A stretch of DNA of 64,000 nt from Bemisia tabaci. Its lineage: Eukaryota; Arthropoda; Insecta; Hemiptera; Aleyrodidae. The position numbers and the translations under genes were made by a program. The stretch's first letter is position 1, and the number at the start of each line of letters is the position of its first letter. Shown in pieces: positions 1 to 9,634 of the stretch. The stretch covers positions 23,079,577 to 23,143,576 of the forward strand of contig NC_092800.1 in NCBI RefSeq assembly GCF_918797505.1. Reading direction: 5' to 3'. Under the pieces are notes generated by a model. That model ran no database searches. It saw nothing but the letters and a program-made list of their open reading frames with translations, and was not told where the DNA came from.

Positions 1-476
1 GTCGCCGCCGAATAGGTTTGCAAAGGAAGAGGAGTAAGAAAAACTGACCTGAGTAAACAAACAATTTTTCCTATTTCATCATTTCGATTGTTTATAAGCG
101 TGTGTTTCCTGTTTCTGTCTTCATTTTGCAAAAATAAAAGTTTGAATCAATCGAAACCATGCGCAAAGATAGTTTATAACAGTTTGCGGGGTTGTTTGTT
201 TATTTCGGTTCGATCTCTCTCCACGCAAACCTGACTGCCGGCCACCAAGAAAAACTGACCGCAAACGCTGTAAATTTGAAAAAGCATGTTACCCACTGCA
301 GCAACTGCGCGCTAGGAGCAAAACTCAGACCATTTTTGTGTGCACAACGTGATTTTGGAGCAAACTTACTCTGAGAAAGTGCATTAATTTGTCTGTATCT
401 ATTACGTGCAACGGACCCATTCAGGGTGAGCCCAAAATACAGCCCTTATCGAATCCTCTCCTTTCTTCGATCCAGA
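1..476. other. unannotated AT-rich sequence
   Basis: No terminal inverted repeat, coding signature or copy elsewhere in the window was recognised. The longest open frame (about 60 codons near 192-374) has no familiar motif and is at chance length. Confidence 0.5.
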
Positions 477-906
477 TAGGGTACCTTTATAGGGAGAGTA
501 TGGAACACCTCGATTTATGAAGCTCTTACATAAATCTATGTAGCTTTTACACGTTGCCGCCCTAACAAAAATCACAAGAAGAGTGCCGCTGCCAACCTAT
601 GCACTTGAGAAGTTAACCGATATGACAGACAGTATATTGGAAACGAGCGTCTCTATGGAATAAGGATTAAGACTTTGAAACAGAGAAAATGCATGCGAGA
701 TCAAAGTTATGTAGGTGTTTTTATAACTTTCGATCACTTTACCTACTCTCGCAGTTTATTATTGTGAAAATTAGTACCACTGGATAATGCGAGTATGCAG
801 GTTCATAGGTTGATTGCCCTTTTGGGCCCCAAGAGCTACATGACCAGATCAAACCTAACCTCCAAATTTTTGAGTTGTCCATTCTCTCCCTATAAAGGTA
901 CTCTTA
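477..906. mobile_element. Fam-Y: 430-bp element with terminal inverted repeats
   Basis: The left end (TAGGGTACCTTTATAGGG...) is the reverse complement of the right end (...CCCTATAAAGGTACTCTTA), with about 26 of 29 positions matching. The interior is non-coding and AT-rich. The flanks GATCCAGA and ATCCAGGA resemble each other, but I do not claim a target duplication. Related left-end fragments occur near 7733 and 58836, so this is a dispersed family. The superfamily is unknown. Confidence 0.65.
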
Positions 907-1067
907 ATCCAGGAGGCACGTAAAAAAAATGAAAGTAAAAGTGTAAAAGCGGCAAGGACGCTCCGGAGGCTGCCCGCATCCCGCGGAGTGACAGAAGGAC
1001 ACAAACACGGGTTTGGACCGGAGATTCCGGCGCACACGAAATGAGTGCAAAAGGGGGAGCCGGAGCT

Positions 1068-1248
1068 ATCCAAGTCAGTGGCGTGGCGTAAATTGCGATA
1101 TATCGATTGTTATGCCATTTAAACCTATGGAAAAGGATCGATAAGCAGGGTGTTCGCAGCGAACACCTTAATAATCGATTCTTTACCATAGGTTTAAATG
1201 GCATAACAATCGATATATCGCAATTTACGCCACGCCACTGATCCAAGT
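1068..1248. mobile_element. Fam-C copy 1: palindromic hAT-like MITE with 8-bp target duplication
   Basis: The element occupies 1076-1240 (165 bp). It begins CAGTGGCGTGGCG and ends CGCCACGCCACTG, and it is an almost complete palindrome around a short AT/GC centre that contains ATCGAT motifs. ATCCAAGT occurs exactly at 1068-1075 and again at 1241-1248, a perfect 8-bp target-site duplication. An 8-bp duplication and a CAG(T/G)GG-type terminus are characteristic of hAT elements. No coding capacity. Assignment to hAT is inference from the ends. Confidence 0.9.
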
Positions 1249-1589
1249 CCGGACTGGGCCCAGGGTCCGGGCCCCAGCCCCCCGCCCCCGGCCTCGGGTC
1301 CCTGCAGACAGGAAAATCACAACAGATAACACGATTCACGTGGGCCTCCACTTCCGCTTCGTTGCGCCGCAGCCCCCCCCCCCCTTCCACCGCCGGAATC
1401 CAGACTCCGCGCCCCCGCCCTTCGACGACCCCCCCCCTCCCCTGCTTCTCCGGGTTTGGTCGAACATTTTCCGTTTCCGCTGGTGGCAACTACAATACGC
1501 CAGCGCGAATATACGCGTGCACGGCACAAGGAACTTATATGAAAGAGATCTGCATGGGTATACTGATGCTATCTACGCAGGTTTGCCAG
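1249..1589. other. GC- and CpG-rich stretch with C-runs
   Basis: This stretch is rich in CpG and has long C-runs near 1373-1382 and 1430-1442. Open frames on both strands are proline/arginine-rich products of that composition and overlap one another. I see no splice-site-bounded exon or domain. It could be a diverged regulatory island or a GC-rich repeat. Confidence 0.35.
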
Positions 1590-1811
1590 TGAAACACCAA
1601 ATTAGAATCTCCTGTTTTTCTCCGGACATTTCCGGCACTTTTCTTGATTGTCCTGAGCGCAGAGCTAGTACAGACAGAAAAATCTAAATAGGAAATGTTT
1701 CGCATTCCTTTCAGTTACGATTGCGAACAGATGCAATCATCTTTTCTGATTGTTGCAGTTCTTGGCAAATGTCTGAACTTGCAGCAGATAAGAATAACAG
1801 TATACGCTCGA
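1590..1811. repeat. Tandem duplication unit 1 (empty of Fam-B)
   Basis: This segment is repeated in order at 2039-2460, with recognisable matches along its whole length (CTCCGGACATTTCCGGCAC, the TTGCAGTT segment, the GCAGATAAGAATAA-like end). Unit 1 lacks the Fam-B insertion found in unit 2, so it serves as an internal empty-site control. A Fam-A element sits at the boundary between the two units. Confidence 0.8.
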
Positions 1812-2038
1812 CACTGGAAAAAAAACACATTGGATCTAGAGTCCAGACTCTTAAAAACATCGACAAGATAAAATACTCTTGATTCAATCGGATTTTTGCT
1901 TAAATCAAGAACCAAGCCTCTTAATTTGAGCGGATTTCCTTTTGATTTAAGCTTGAATCTGATTGAATCAAGAGTCCTTTTTCTTGTCAATGTTTTCAAG
2001 AGTCTGGACTCTAGATCCAATGTGTTTTTTTTCCAGTG
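1812..2038. mobile_element. Fam-A copy 1: palindromic Tc1/mariner-like MITE
   Basis: 227 bp, starting CACTGGAAAAAAAACACATT and ending in its reverse complement. The arms are nearly complete (GGATCTAGAGTCCAGACTC in the left arm), separated by a short centre containing alternating GATTTAAGC-like and AACCAAGCC segments. Five more copies occur in the window. Open frames in both orientations over these copies are by-products of the palindrome. TA target use is demonstrated by the copy at 44286. Confidence 0.9.
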
Positions 2039-2460
2039 CAATTAAGAATCTCCTGTTTTTCTCCGGACATTTCCGGCACTTTTCTTGATTATCCTGAGCG
2101 CAGGACTATAGTGCAGATATAAAAAATCTAGATACACTGAAAAAAAGTTACGGGCCATATAGACATATCATCCGTTCCGGGCTCAGAGGCCGAAAGTTCC
2201 CAGTTTTGGAGCCGTAGCATCGACTGCTCCGGTTGCTACGCCCGGAACTTTCGGCCAGTGAGCCCGGAATGCGGACGGTATGTCGATAAAGCCTGTAAGT
2301 ACGGCCTCAACGGCTGCAGTTTTTTTTCAGCGTAGGAAATGTTCCGCCTTTCTCTCAGTTACGACTGCGACGAGACACAATCATCTCTCCTGACTGTTGC
2401 AGTACCTGGTAAACTTCTGAACTTGTATAGCAGATGAGAATAAAAGTATAGGCTCGGAGA
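2039..2460. repeat. Tandem duplication unit 2, interrupted by Fam-B
   Basis: Second copy of the segment at 1590-1811. After removal of the element at 2135-2332 the two units align through their length, with moderate divergence. The junction ...AAATCTAGATA / TAGGAAATG corresponds to the uninterrupted AAATCTAAATAGGAAATG of unit 1. Confidence 0.8.
2135..2332. mobile_element. Fam-B copy 1: GC-rich MITE inserted at TA
   Basis: 198 bp, with ends CACTGAAAAAAAGTTACGGG and ...TTTTTTTTCAGCG flanked by TA on both sides (2133-2134 and 2333-2334). The interior is a GC-rich palindrome built on CGTTCCGGGCTCAGAGGCCG and its inverse. Comparison with the uninterrupted paralogous sequence at 1590-1811 shows that one TA became two, so the target duplication is TA. 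Related copies lie at 17266, 18212, 45437 and 56024. Confidence 0.85.
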
Positions 2461-2639
2461 TACAGCGCGGTGCAATGCTACCCGCATAACTACAGTTTAG
2501 GAGGCGCTTCCACGATTGTTTTTCATGCAACGTTCAAAGTTTTGGAAATTTCTTCCAGACGATGAAGTCGCTTTTCACGGATCTGGTCACAATTATGATA
2601 TGAAGCATAACATAACTTTATCGCATATTTATACCGACA
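2461..2639. other. unannotated spacer
   Basis: Nothing recognised between the duplicated block and the Fam-W tandem repeat. Confidence 0.4.
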
Positions 2640-3060
2640 GCAATTAAAAAGAGGTTGGTTTTATTTCTGCCGACTCAAAAATTGTATCGCAGAATAGTTA
2701 GACGGGTGAAACAGCGTGATACAACTATTCCAGCCTCCAAGAAGGTAAAATTACATTTCCACAAAATGAAGGAGAACGTGAACACTAAGTGGCTGACTCG
2801 GAGACTTTAACGCATGAGTAGAAAAGTTTGATGCGGCGTAACCCGTGATACAACTACTCCGATTTCAATGTAGATAAAATTGCATATCCACGAAATGAAG
2901 GAGAATACGTACTCGTTTCGGCTGACACAGAAACTTTAACGCAGGGGTAGAAAAGTTGGATGGGCGAAACTCGTGACACAACTATTTTGACTTTCTAGAA
3001 AATAATATTTACGACCACGATATGAAGGAAAACATGGTGTTCTTTAGCATCTCAACTGTT
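2640..3060. repeat. Fam-W tandem repeat, about 128-bp period
   Basis: About three diverged units share GTAGAAAAGTT(T/G)GATG, GTGA(T/C)ACAACTA and GAAATGAAGGAGAA. The shared GTAGAAAAGTT segment begins near 2819 and again near 2948. Two units in the opposite orientation lie at 17455-17695. No coding pattern is conserved between units. Confidence 0.75.
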
Positions 3061-3711
3061 CGGTTCGTCAATCCCAACTTTCGGGTCGTATTACCGAACT
3101 TGCGAGGTTAATTAAATGAGATTAAAGAAGTCGCTTACACGCGGAAGAACTTTCTGTATCCCTGTACGGCGCAATAATAATCTATTCGAGAATTTTATTC
3201 ATAACTTATTTAGAAATCTTGCTTCATAGTGAATTGCGTCAAACTTCGACCTGACGATTTTATTCCATCCAAGTTTCTATGATGAAAATAAAACGTTTAG
3301 TTCTAATAATTTACTGCAAAATTTCTTCGTGGTAGAAATGAAAACAAAACGTCGTTGCAAACAAGGCCACTGGTAAAATCTTTATGGTAACGAGAGAGAA
3401 CTGATACAAAATACGTTAAAATTTTCAGTGCTGATGGTGAAACTATGCGGAATGAAGCAGATGCTTTATACATGTATATGTACATCTTTTAGATGCGAAA
3501 CTAAAAATTTGACAAGCACTTCAATAATTTTTTGTGTTCGTTCTTTTACTTTAAAAAACTGATCCGAACAAGATGACTGACATTTTTACCAGATTCTTCT
3601 ATTTCTTTCTAACTGAATAAAACTACCGACTTCTTCAGCGCTCTTTTTATAACTCAAAAATAAAGTAACGTAAAGAATAATGTATTTCCTTCGGAAAATC
3701 CACCAAAACAG
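3061..3711. other. unannotated AT-rich sequence
   Basis: No repeat partner in the window, no terminal repeats and no convincing open frame. Confidence 0.45.
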
Positions 3712-3889
3712 CATGACACCATCAGCGGATCCAGGAAATTGGCAACATTGTCTGTTCTCCATTTAAACCTATGGAAATGTATCGATTCTTAGAGGGGCCA
3801 GGTGCTCCGACAGAATCGATTATTTAGCATAGGTTTAATTGGAGGAAATCCAGTGCTGCCGAATTGCTGGATCCGCCTCTGCATGACAC
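3712..3889. mobile_element. Fam-D copy 1: hAT-like MITE with 8-bp target duplication
   Basis: The element spans 3720-3881 (162 bp). The right end ...GCTGGATCCGCCTCTG pairs with the left CATCAGCGGATCCAG. The interior carries CATTTAAACCTATGGAAATG and its inverse around ATCGATT, a core shared with Fam-C. CATGACAC at 3712-3719 is repeated exactly at 3882-3889. An 8-bp duplication points to hAT. Other copies are at 25143 and 29128. Confidence 0.87.
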
Positions 3890-4473
3890 TAAACGAGGCT
3901 AACACCGACGAAAATCGAAACACGATTTCGTACGGTTGCACCCTGCGTCATATTACGGAATAACAGGACGATCAGTCATCGACGTCAACCGGGACGAAAT
4001 GCAATTTCACACGTTATTAGACGTCGGTGAAATTAACCGACGGATGTTACTCACGCGCAGGCTGCAACGGTAGCACGGGGATGATAAACCGACACCAACC
4101 TGAAACAAAAAACCCAACACAAAATATGAGAAAACGGTTTCCGACCTCGGGATGTTCCCGCTGACACGAGCATGACATGAAACGCTTGGCGGAAGCGCAG
4201 CGCCTCGGTGATTTCTGTAAGCCACTTGCTCCGCATTGAGAGCTTTACCTTAAAACCGCGTAAGTGCACTGAGTTTTCCATGTGGGTGATGCGGTTCTGC
4301 GAGCGGGGGAGAAAATGCATCCGCGCAGATTCCCGAGTACGGAGAAAGGAACCACACACTCCGTCGTCTCGTGCGCAACGCTTTCACCGTCGTCGTCGCA
4401 AAAAATGACTAATTACGTATTCATCAACCGGAATCTGTGAGCGCTTGCTTACCACCGTTGACTTTTGGAGAAA
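3890..4473. other. unannotated sequence
   Basis: Mixed composition without a repeat partner in the window. Overlapping short frames on both strands near 4007-4408 show no domain and no codon-bias support. Confidence 0.4.
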
Positions 4474-4651
4474 ATGAAAATCAGTGGCGTGGCGTGCTTT
4501 GCGATATATCGATTGTTCGGCCATTTAAACCTATGAAAGTATCGATAAACAGGGTGTTTACAGCGAACACTTTTATGATCGATTATTTACCACAGCTTCA
4601 AATGGAAAAATATCGATAGATCGCAAAGCACACCATGCCACTGATGAAAAT
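4474..4651. mobile_element. Fam-C copy 2: palindromic hAT-like MITE with 8-bp target duplication
   Basis: The element spans 4482-4643 (162 bp) with ends CAGTGGCGTGGCG and a right end ...CACCATGCCACTG. ATGAAAAT at 4474-4481 is repeated exactly at 4644-4651. It has the same core as copy 1 (ATATATCGATTGTT, CATTTAAACCTATG and the inverse). Confidence 0.9.
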
Positions 4652-4779
4652 GGAAGTGAGCGCTCCGAGTTTTCAGAGAACGCCGCTTGCATGCGAGTGT
4701 ATGCTCCATTGCTCCATTGCATCACGAGCGAGTCTCCTCCCGGTGCTAACAGTAATTGCAAAGGGCTGGGGTTCATTGC

Positions 4780-5032
4780 TACCATGTTAGGTAAGAACAC
4801 CGTATGAGCCTTCAGAAGTTGCCAAATATCCTTTCATTACATGCATATTTTCAGGTATTGTGCAATTTTTCTTCAAATTTTTCTAAAAATTGTAGTCGCA
4901 ATTTAATCTGCAGTTCCGGAAAATTTCAGGGGCGAAATTCGTACTCTTCCTCAAGAATGAGTGTTTTGTTAGGGGAGAAGGGGAAACGGGGCAACACCTA
5001 ATGCTCATACGATGTTTTTCGTCAGCTCGGTA
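4780..5032. mobile_element. Fam-E copy 1: decayed palindromic MITE
   Basis: The left end TACCATGTTAGGTAAGAACA and the right end ...GTCAGCTCGGTAG are decayed versions of the Fam-E consensus, CTGCCGTGCTAAGGAAGAAC and its inverse. Inside them lie CCGTATGAGCCTTCAGAAG and the inverse AATGCTCATACGATG. About 250 bp, AT-rich centre, non-coding. Confidence 0.75.
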
Positions 5033-5333
5033 GATTAGACGGAACAGTCAGGTAAACATTTTCATTTCAAGATTGTTAACGAAACGGGTCAGCCGTGCAA
5101 CTCACAGTATATGGTGTGGAAGCCTTCTACGGCCTTCCAGAGCATAGCCCCCCACCCCTCCCCCCCCCCCAAATAGAAGGAAAAAAAGGTAATCACTTTC
5201 GGTGGAAAGTGTATAAATTGTGGGGGCATTCGCTGCTATGGATTGCCGATAATGTGGAGAGCATGGAAGATCGTCGACCCCTGCCGATCAGAACCCTAAC
5301 CTCGCCAGATTGATTGGCTCAGTCCGATCGTGT
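5033..5333. other. unannotated sequence with a C-run
   Basis: A pyrimidine-rich run lies at about 5148-5170. Nothing else recognised. Confidence 0.4.
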
Positions 5334-5667
5334 GACCCAGGCTCAGAGACGGGAGACCCTCCACTAACCTCTTGGCGACAGGTGGAAGCTTTCACTTTCG
5401 GGGATCCAACAATTCTTTATGGACAATCAAGGGAGCAACAGTCATCTTACCTACTAGGTGGATGATGAGCTTCGAGTGACGTCATGAGCCAAACAAGTTT
5501 CCCAAACTTTGGTTTGTTTGCAAATCAGAACACCCACCCAACACGTTCTTAACCATCCACTTAGGTAGGTAGGTCAGCAGTTCAGTTGGGTGTTGAAGTC
5601 CCGAAAGTAAAAAGCTTCCACCATTGTTGCCAAGATACCAGTGTAGGGTCTCTTGTCTCTGCCCAAG
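5334..5667. mobile_element. Fam-Z: element with about 70-bp terminal inverted repeats
   Basis: The left arm carries GCTCAGAGACGGGAGACCCT, then TCTTGGCGACAGGTGGAAGC and CTTTCGGG. The right arm carries the inverse, with GCTTCCACCATTGTTGCCAA and AGGGTCTCTTGTCTCTGCCC. The middle is unrelated. Single copy in the window, so family status rests on the inverted repeat alone. Confidence 0.65.
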
Positions 5668-6021
5668 CTTTTCCACCTACTTTTCGATGCCTGATGAACC
5701 CCGACAATTCCCGGTTTTCCCGGTCCTGGACACCATGAATTCGCACGTGAGCTTCCACGCGAAAACCACGGTTACAAGAAAGGCTGGAAGTGGATCGGCC
5801 ACGCAGCGGCGGGGGATCGGGAGGGCGGCTCGAACCGCGAACACGTCGGACATGAGTGCGTACAGAATGCTAACACGCGACAAGTGGGGACCCCACGGGG
5901 GGCGGGGGGCGGGGAGGGGCGCGGATTCGCGGCTTAATTAAGTATGCTGCGTTTGTATGTTAATGGCGCGAGACGTTCGACGTCGGCGGCGGCGATAAAC
6001 CGGGCTCTCGGGAACCACGCC
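5668..6021. other. GC/CpG-rich stretch with a Fam-H-like scrap
   Basis: A short segment near 5700-5730 (ATTCCCGGTTTTCCCGGTCC) resembles the right part of Fam-H. After that the sequence is CpG-rich with G-runs at 5898-5916. No gene recognised. Confidence 0.35.
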
Positions 6022-6055
6022 GCACAATGGATCGAATCAATCATAGAGGTCGAAC

Positions 6056-6704
6056 CAGGCCCGCCACATCCCACCTCGGGCCCTGGTACCAATTTTCTGG
6101 CCCGGGCCCCTAGCACAGGGAAGGGGGGGGGGTCCGGGGGGCCTCCCCAGGGAAATTTTTGAACTTTTAAATCTATTTGGACGCATTATGAAGCTCTTAT
6201 GATGGAGATTTTCCATCAATTTCTGCAGAATAATTACGCCTTTTTGTTTACTTTCAGCACCAAAAACTTTCGAATTGTTGCATTCAAAACATCTATAAAT
6301 TTTTTTTGAGGGGGCAGATGATAATTTTCAATTCTATGGGGAGCCGGGCCCCCCTGGACTCCCCTTTCGTACGTCTATGGCAAGGGAGTTAAGCCATTGA
6401 AGTCGAGGATGCCCAGAAAGGAGCCTCTTAGCATCCGACAACGGAAGAAAATGAAACACAGTTACTAAAAATATCATTCTTCATATACTCAAAATCTTGA
6501 AAATCTCTAAAAAAGTAAGAAAAATTTTATAGTGCCCTAGCGTATTTTTGAAACTTAATTCACCTTTTGCGGAATTTTTAGGGTAATTTTTTCACTTTTC
6601 CCTACGAGACAAGGGTTACACATGAATTCGTAGTGGATTGTCACCTGCGTCACGGGCCCCGGTACCGAGGACCCAGTATCCCCTCCCTTGTGGCGGGCCT
6701 GGCC
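6056..6704. mobile_element. Fam-CC: element inserted into Fam-G
   Basis: The ends are CAGGCCCGCCA and TGGCGGGCCTG (an 11-bp inverted repeat). The left flank GTCGAAC (6049-6055) is repeated at 6705-6711, and the interrupted Fam-G sequence resumes as GTCGAACATGAATTTTT. This resembles a 7-8-bp target duplication, hence possibly hAT-like. The interior has GC-rich ends and an AT-rich middle with no coding capacity. Confidence 0.7.
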
Positions 6705-6832
6705 GTCGAACATGAATTTTTTTACTAAAACCGCAAATTTTTAAGTTTACTTCATCACATTTTAAACTTTGAGGGGTGCTTCTTAAAGAAAATTTCACGA
6801 GGAAACAAATAGAACCACTATTAGAACTTCAA

Positions 6833-7339
6833 AATGGAGATGTTGCATGTGTGAGGAATTTGCGATTTGACAATTGATTCGTATGTAAAAGTTTGCGAGA
6901 TACACGATGGTGCCACTGGTTTTCCCTGCAATCAACTCCCAAACTCAAAAAAGGCTCTCAAAGTTGAGACATAATGTAGGGGATGTCACACGCTATCCTG
7001 AGAGTCCACCTCCACATCAAGACAAACTCTCCATGCGAACATAGGGAGCAAATACATTGACAGGGCTACCACTTTATTTGGGGACTCTAAAACTGAAAAC
7101 ACGGCAACCCTGCCAATGTATTTGCTTCCTATCTTTGCATGGAGAGTTTGTCTCGATGTAGAGGTGGACTCTCAGGATAGCGTGGGATATACCCTCCATT
7201 TTGGCCTCAACTTGAGAGCTTTTTTTGAGCTTGGGAGTTGATTTCAGAGAAAACCAGTGGCACCATCGTGCTTCTCGCGAACTTTTACCTAAGAATCAAC
7301 AGTCAAATTGCAAATTCTCACACATGCAACATTTCAATT
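6833..7339. mobile_element. Fam-F copy 1: about 507-bp foldback element
   Basis: Two arms of about 220 bp in inverted orientation begin AATGGAGATGTTGCATGTGT. They include CACGATGGTGCCACTGG, CTCTCCATGC and GAGTCCACCTC, and they surround a short centre near TTTGGGGACTC. A second copy lies at 13776-14283 and a decayed one at about 32780-33390. Mirror-image open frames on both strands arise from the arms and are not genes. Confidence 0.85.
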
Positions 7340-7552
7340 AAAGAGGCCGAACATGAATTTTTTTACTAAACCGCAAATTTTTAGGTTTACTTCGTCATAT
7401 TTTAAACTTTAAGGGGTGCTCCATGCAGAAAATTTCACGAGGAAACCAATGGAACCAGTTTTATAACCTCAAAGTTTTGTACAACCGGAGTAATAAGCGT
7501 TTAAAGTTTCCAAATTTTGTCCGACCTCTCGTAATGACTCGATCCACTGTGC

Positions 7553-7732
7553 GGCGGAGGGGCGACGCTCCGCGCGTGGAGCAGGTGAATGAACAGCCGG
7601 CGCGCCTTGCAGATATCACCGTGTCTCGTGTCACCGCACCGGGTCGAGCCCTTCGACTCGTGAGTCGCGGGTCGCGCCCTCAAATCCCTGATCGCGGTGG
7701 GAGAAACTCGTGGTGGCCGCCGTTTGGGGTCG
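7553..7732. other. GC/CpG-rich spacer
   Basis: High CpG density, no repeat partner and no convincing reading frame. Confidence 0.3.
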
Positions 7733-7954
7733 AGTATCTATACATATAGGAGAGTATGGACATGTCAAAAGATAGAGCTCTCAGGGCCCGAGAGGGTAGC
7801 CTGCCTTCCTTCATGAAAAACAAGAGGGAAATGCCGCTGGTCAAAGAGAATAAAACGTCTAGAAATGATGAAATTTCAACTTTTTTTTTTTTTTTTCTTG
7901 GAGGATGACAATACTTCCTCTCTACCCTAGGGGAGCGAGAAAGTAAAAAAAAGG
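7733..7954. repeat. Fam-Y-like fragment followed by a Fam-M block
   Basis: ATAGGAGAGTATGGACA at about 7745-7761 matches the Fam-Y left end. From 7854 an approximately 100-bp block (CGTCTAGAAATGATG, T16, CTTGGAGGATGACAATAC, GGGGAGCGAGAAAGTAAAA) is nearly identical to 55198-55298, apart from one T in the homopolymer. Confidence 0.75.
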
Positions 7955-8007
7955 AGATGATCGCACTTTGAGAATTTCCTTACCCTATGACGTAGGTGGG
8001 TACAATA

Positions 8008-8435
8008 CTACCATGCTAAGAGCTTGTTTCATACGATCAAAGTAGAGCTCTCAAAGTGGCGTCACGTGGGGTCACGTGACCCTCCATTGCCCTCAAAGAT
8101 TGTCGGGCCGACAATCTTTGAGGGTCAGGTGACCCCACGTGGGTTACGTGACGCCACTTTGAGAGCTCTAGTTTGATCGTATGAAACGGGCTAAGGAAAG
8201 AACGTCATATAAGTATTCGAATGTGGCCAAATTTCCTCTCAAAAATACTTGTTTTTGAAGAAAGTTACGGATATTTTTCCTTGAAATTTTCAGACTTAGT
8301 AGATTAAATTTCGAACAAAATCAGCCGAAAAATCGGCGGAGAAATATTCACAAACTTCCCTGAAAATCCGTTGTTTTCCGGAAGAAATTTGAAAACGCCT
8401 GGAGGCTCATACGGTGTTCTTCCTCAGCACGGCAG
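8008..8435. mobile_element. Fam-E copy 2, interrupted by Fam-Q
   Basis: The left end CTACCATGCTAAG is split from GCTAAGGAAAGAACGTCAT by the 169-bp palindrome Fam-Q. The right end is GAGGCTCATACGGTGTTCTT then CCTCAGCACGGCAG. Between them lies the usual AT-rich Fam-E interior with inverted TTTTCAGAC/GAAAATCC-like segments. Confidence 0.8.
8021..8189. mobile_element. Fam-Q: 169-bp palindromic insertion in Fam-E
   Basis: The arms TTTCATACGATCAAA(G)TAGAG, CTCTCAAAGTGGCGTCACGTG and CCTCAAAGATTGTCGG are followed by their reverse complements, with almost no loop. GCTAAG is present directly before (8015-8020) and after (8190-8195). Fam-E normally has it once, so at least 6 bp of target was duplicated. 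Confidence 0.82.
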
Positions 8436-8610
8436 AATATGGCGTAGATATTCCAGAAACTTTCCAAATTCAAGTATCGGACCATAGCGTCCGTTCTTTT
8501 CTGGCTGGGTTCAGGTCAAAATCTAATTTCGAGCACTTTACATTCATTGACTTTTTTCCATAAACGACATCATTTCCAAGAACGTTCGCGACTGTTCAAC
8601 TTTGATCCTA
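8436..8610. other. unannotated spacer
   Basis: Nothing recognised. Confidence 0.4.
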
Positions 8611-8838
8611 CACTGGAAAAAAACACATTGGATCTAGACTCCAGACTCTTAAAAACATCGACAAGAGAAAATAATCTTGATTCAATCAGATTTAAGCTTA
8701 AATAAAAAACCAAGCCTCTTAATTTCAGCGGATTTTCTTTTGATTAAAGCTTAAATCTGATTGAATCAAGAGTATTTTTTCTTGTCAATGTTTTCAAGAG
8801 TCTGGACTCTAGATCCAATGTGTTTTTTTTTTCCAGTG
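8611..8838. mobile_element. Fam-A copy 2
   Basis: 228 bp, CACTGGAAAAAAACACATTG to ...TTTTTCCAGTG, flanked by TA on both sides (8609-8610 and 8839-8840). Near-perfect palindrome with the standard Fam-A centre. Confidence 0.92.
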
Positions 8839-9271
8839 TACCTCGAAAGTTAAATCGAAAGTTGTGGTTAAAGTGGTCACCGTTGCAGCCGTAAAATGGC
8901 CTGACTAAAAAGCAACAAGCTCGCCGGAAACGAGAATGTGCGCCGTTACAGTTTCGAGCAGGTTTCGCAATTATGCACGTCTCCGTCAGGGGGCGCAGAT
9001 GGCGGCGGGCAGGGTGCTTGTTTTCTCACCGGATCCGCCGTTGAATTTCGTATTAATTAGGCACGCTCATTATTCCACACTTAATCCTTGAAGGTGCCTT
9101 TCGATCGATAATCCGATACCTCAAAAACACATCGAGGATAATAAACAGGAAACACGCGTTGCCGGTCCCGCGGATTCACGGTGTAAATGCTGCGAAGAAA
9201 GGATCGTGGTTTTCGACTGAGACGCCGAAAGATGGATTAAATTTTCGGTTTGTCTTGAGTTTAAATGCGTG
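8839..9271. other. unannotated sequence between two Fam-A copies
   Basis: About 430 bp of moderate GC without terminal repeats, copies in the window or a convincing open frame. Confidence 0.4.
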
Positions 9272-9518
9272 CACTGGAAAAAAAAAGAAAACAAATTGGA
9301 TCTAGAGTCCAGACTCTTAAAAACATCGACAAGAAAAAATACCCTTGATTCAATCGGATTTTTGCTTAAATCAAGAACCAAGCCTCTTAATTTGAGCGGA
9401 TTTCCTTTTGATTTAAGCAAAAATCTGATTGAATCAAGAGTATTTTTTCTTGTCAGTGTTTTCAAGAGTCTGGACTCTAGATCCAATGTGTTTTTTCTTT
9501 GTTTTTTTTTTTCCAGTG
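9272..9518. mobile_element. Fam-A copy 3
   Basis: 247 bp, with both CACTGG...CCAGTG termini. It is longer than other copies because the A- and T-rich subterminal tracts are expanded (TGTTTTTTCTTTGTTTTTTT on the right). TA follows the right end but not the left. Confidence 0.9.
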
Positions 9519-9634
9519 TATTCTAAAAATGTGGGGGAGGTACATAGCATTACGTCGTTGCTCCGCATCTAATAGAGGTTTGGCAAGATTTTAGAGAAAA
9601 TCTATTACGAAAATGTCGTAATTACGGCTCCCTT

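Larger units (their letters stand above)
6022..7552. mobile_element. Fam-G copy 1: composite interrupted by two other elements
   Basis: The left terminus GCACAATGGATCGAATCAAT and the right terminus ACTCGATCCACTGTGC match the Fam-G ends. Intact copies are about 235 bp, but here the ends are 1.5 kb apart because Fam-CC (6056-6704) and Fam-F (6833-7339) lie between them. G-derived sequence is present twice, at about 6705-6832 and again at 7343-7552. The 120 bp following CGAACATGAATTTTTTTACT is therefore duplicated on either side of Fam-F, at roughly 88% identity by eye. Confidence 0.7.
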
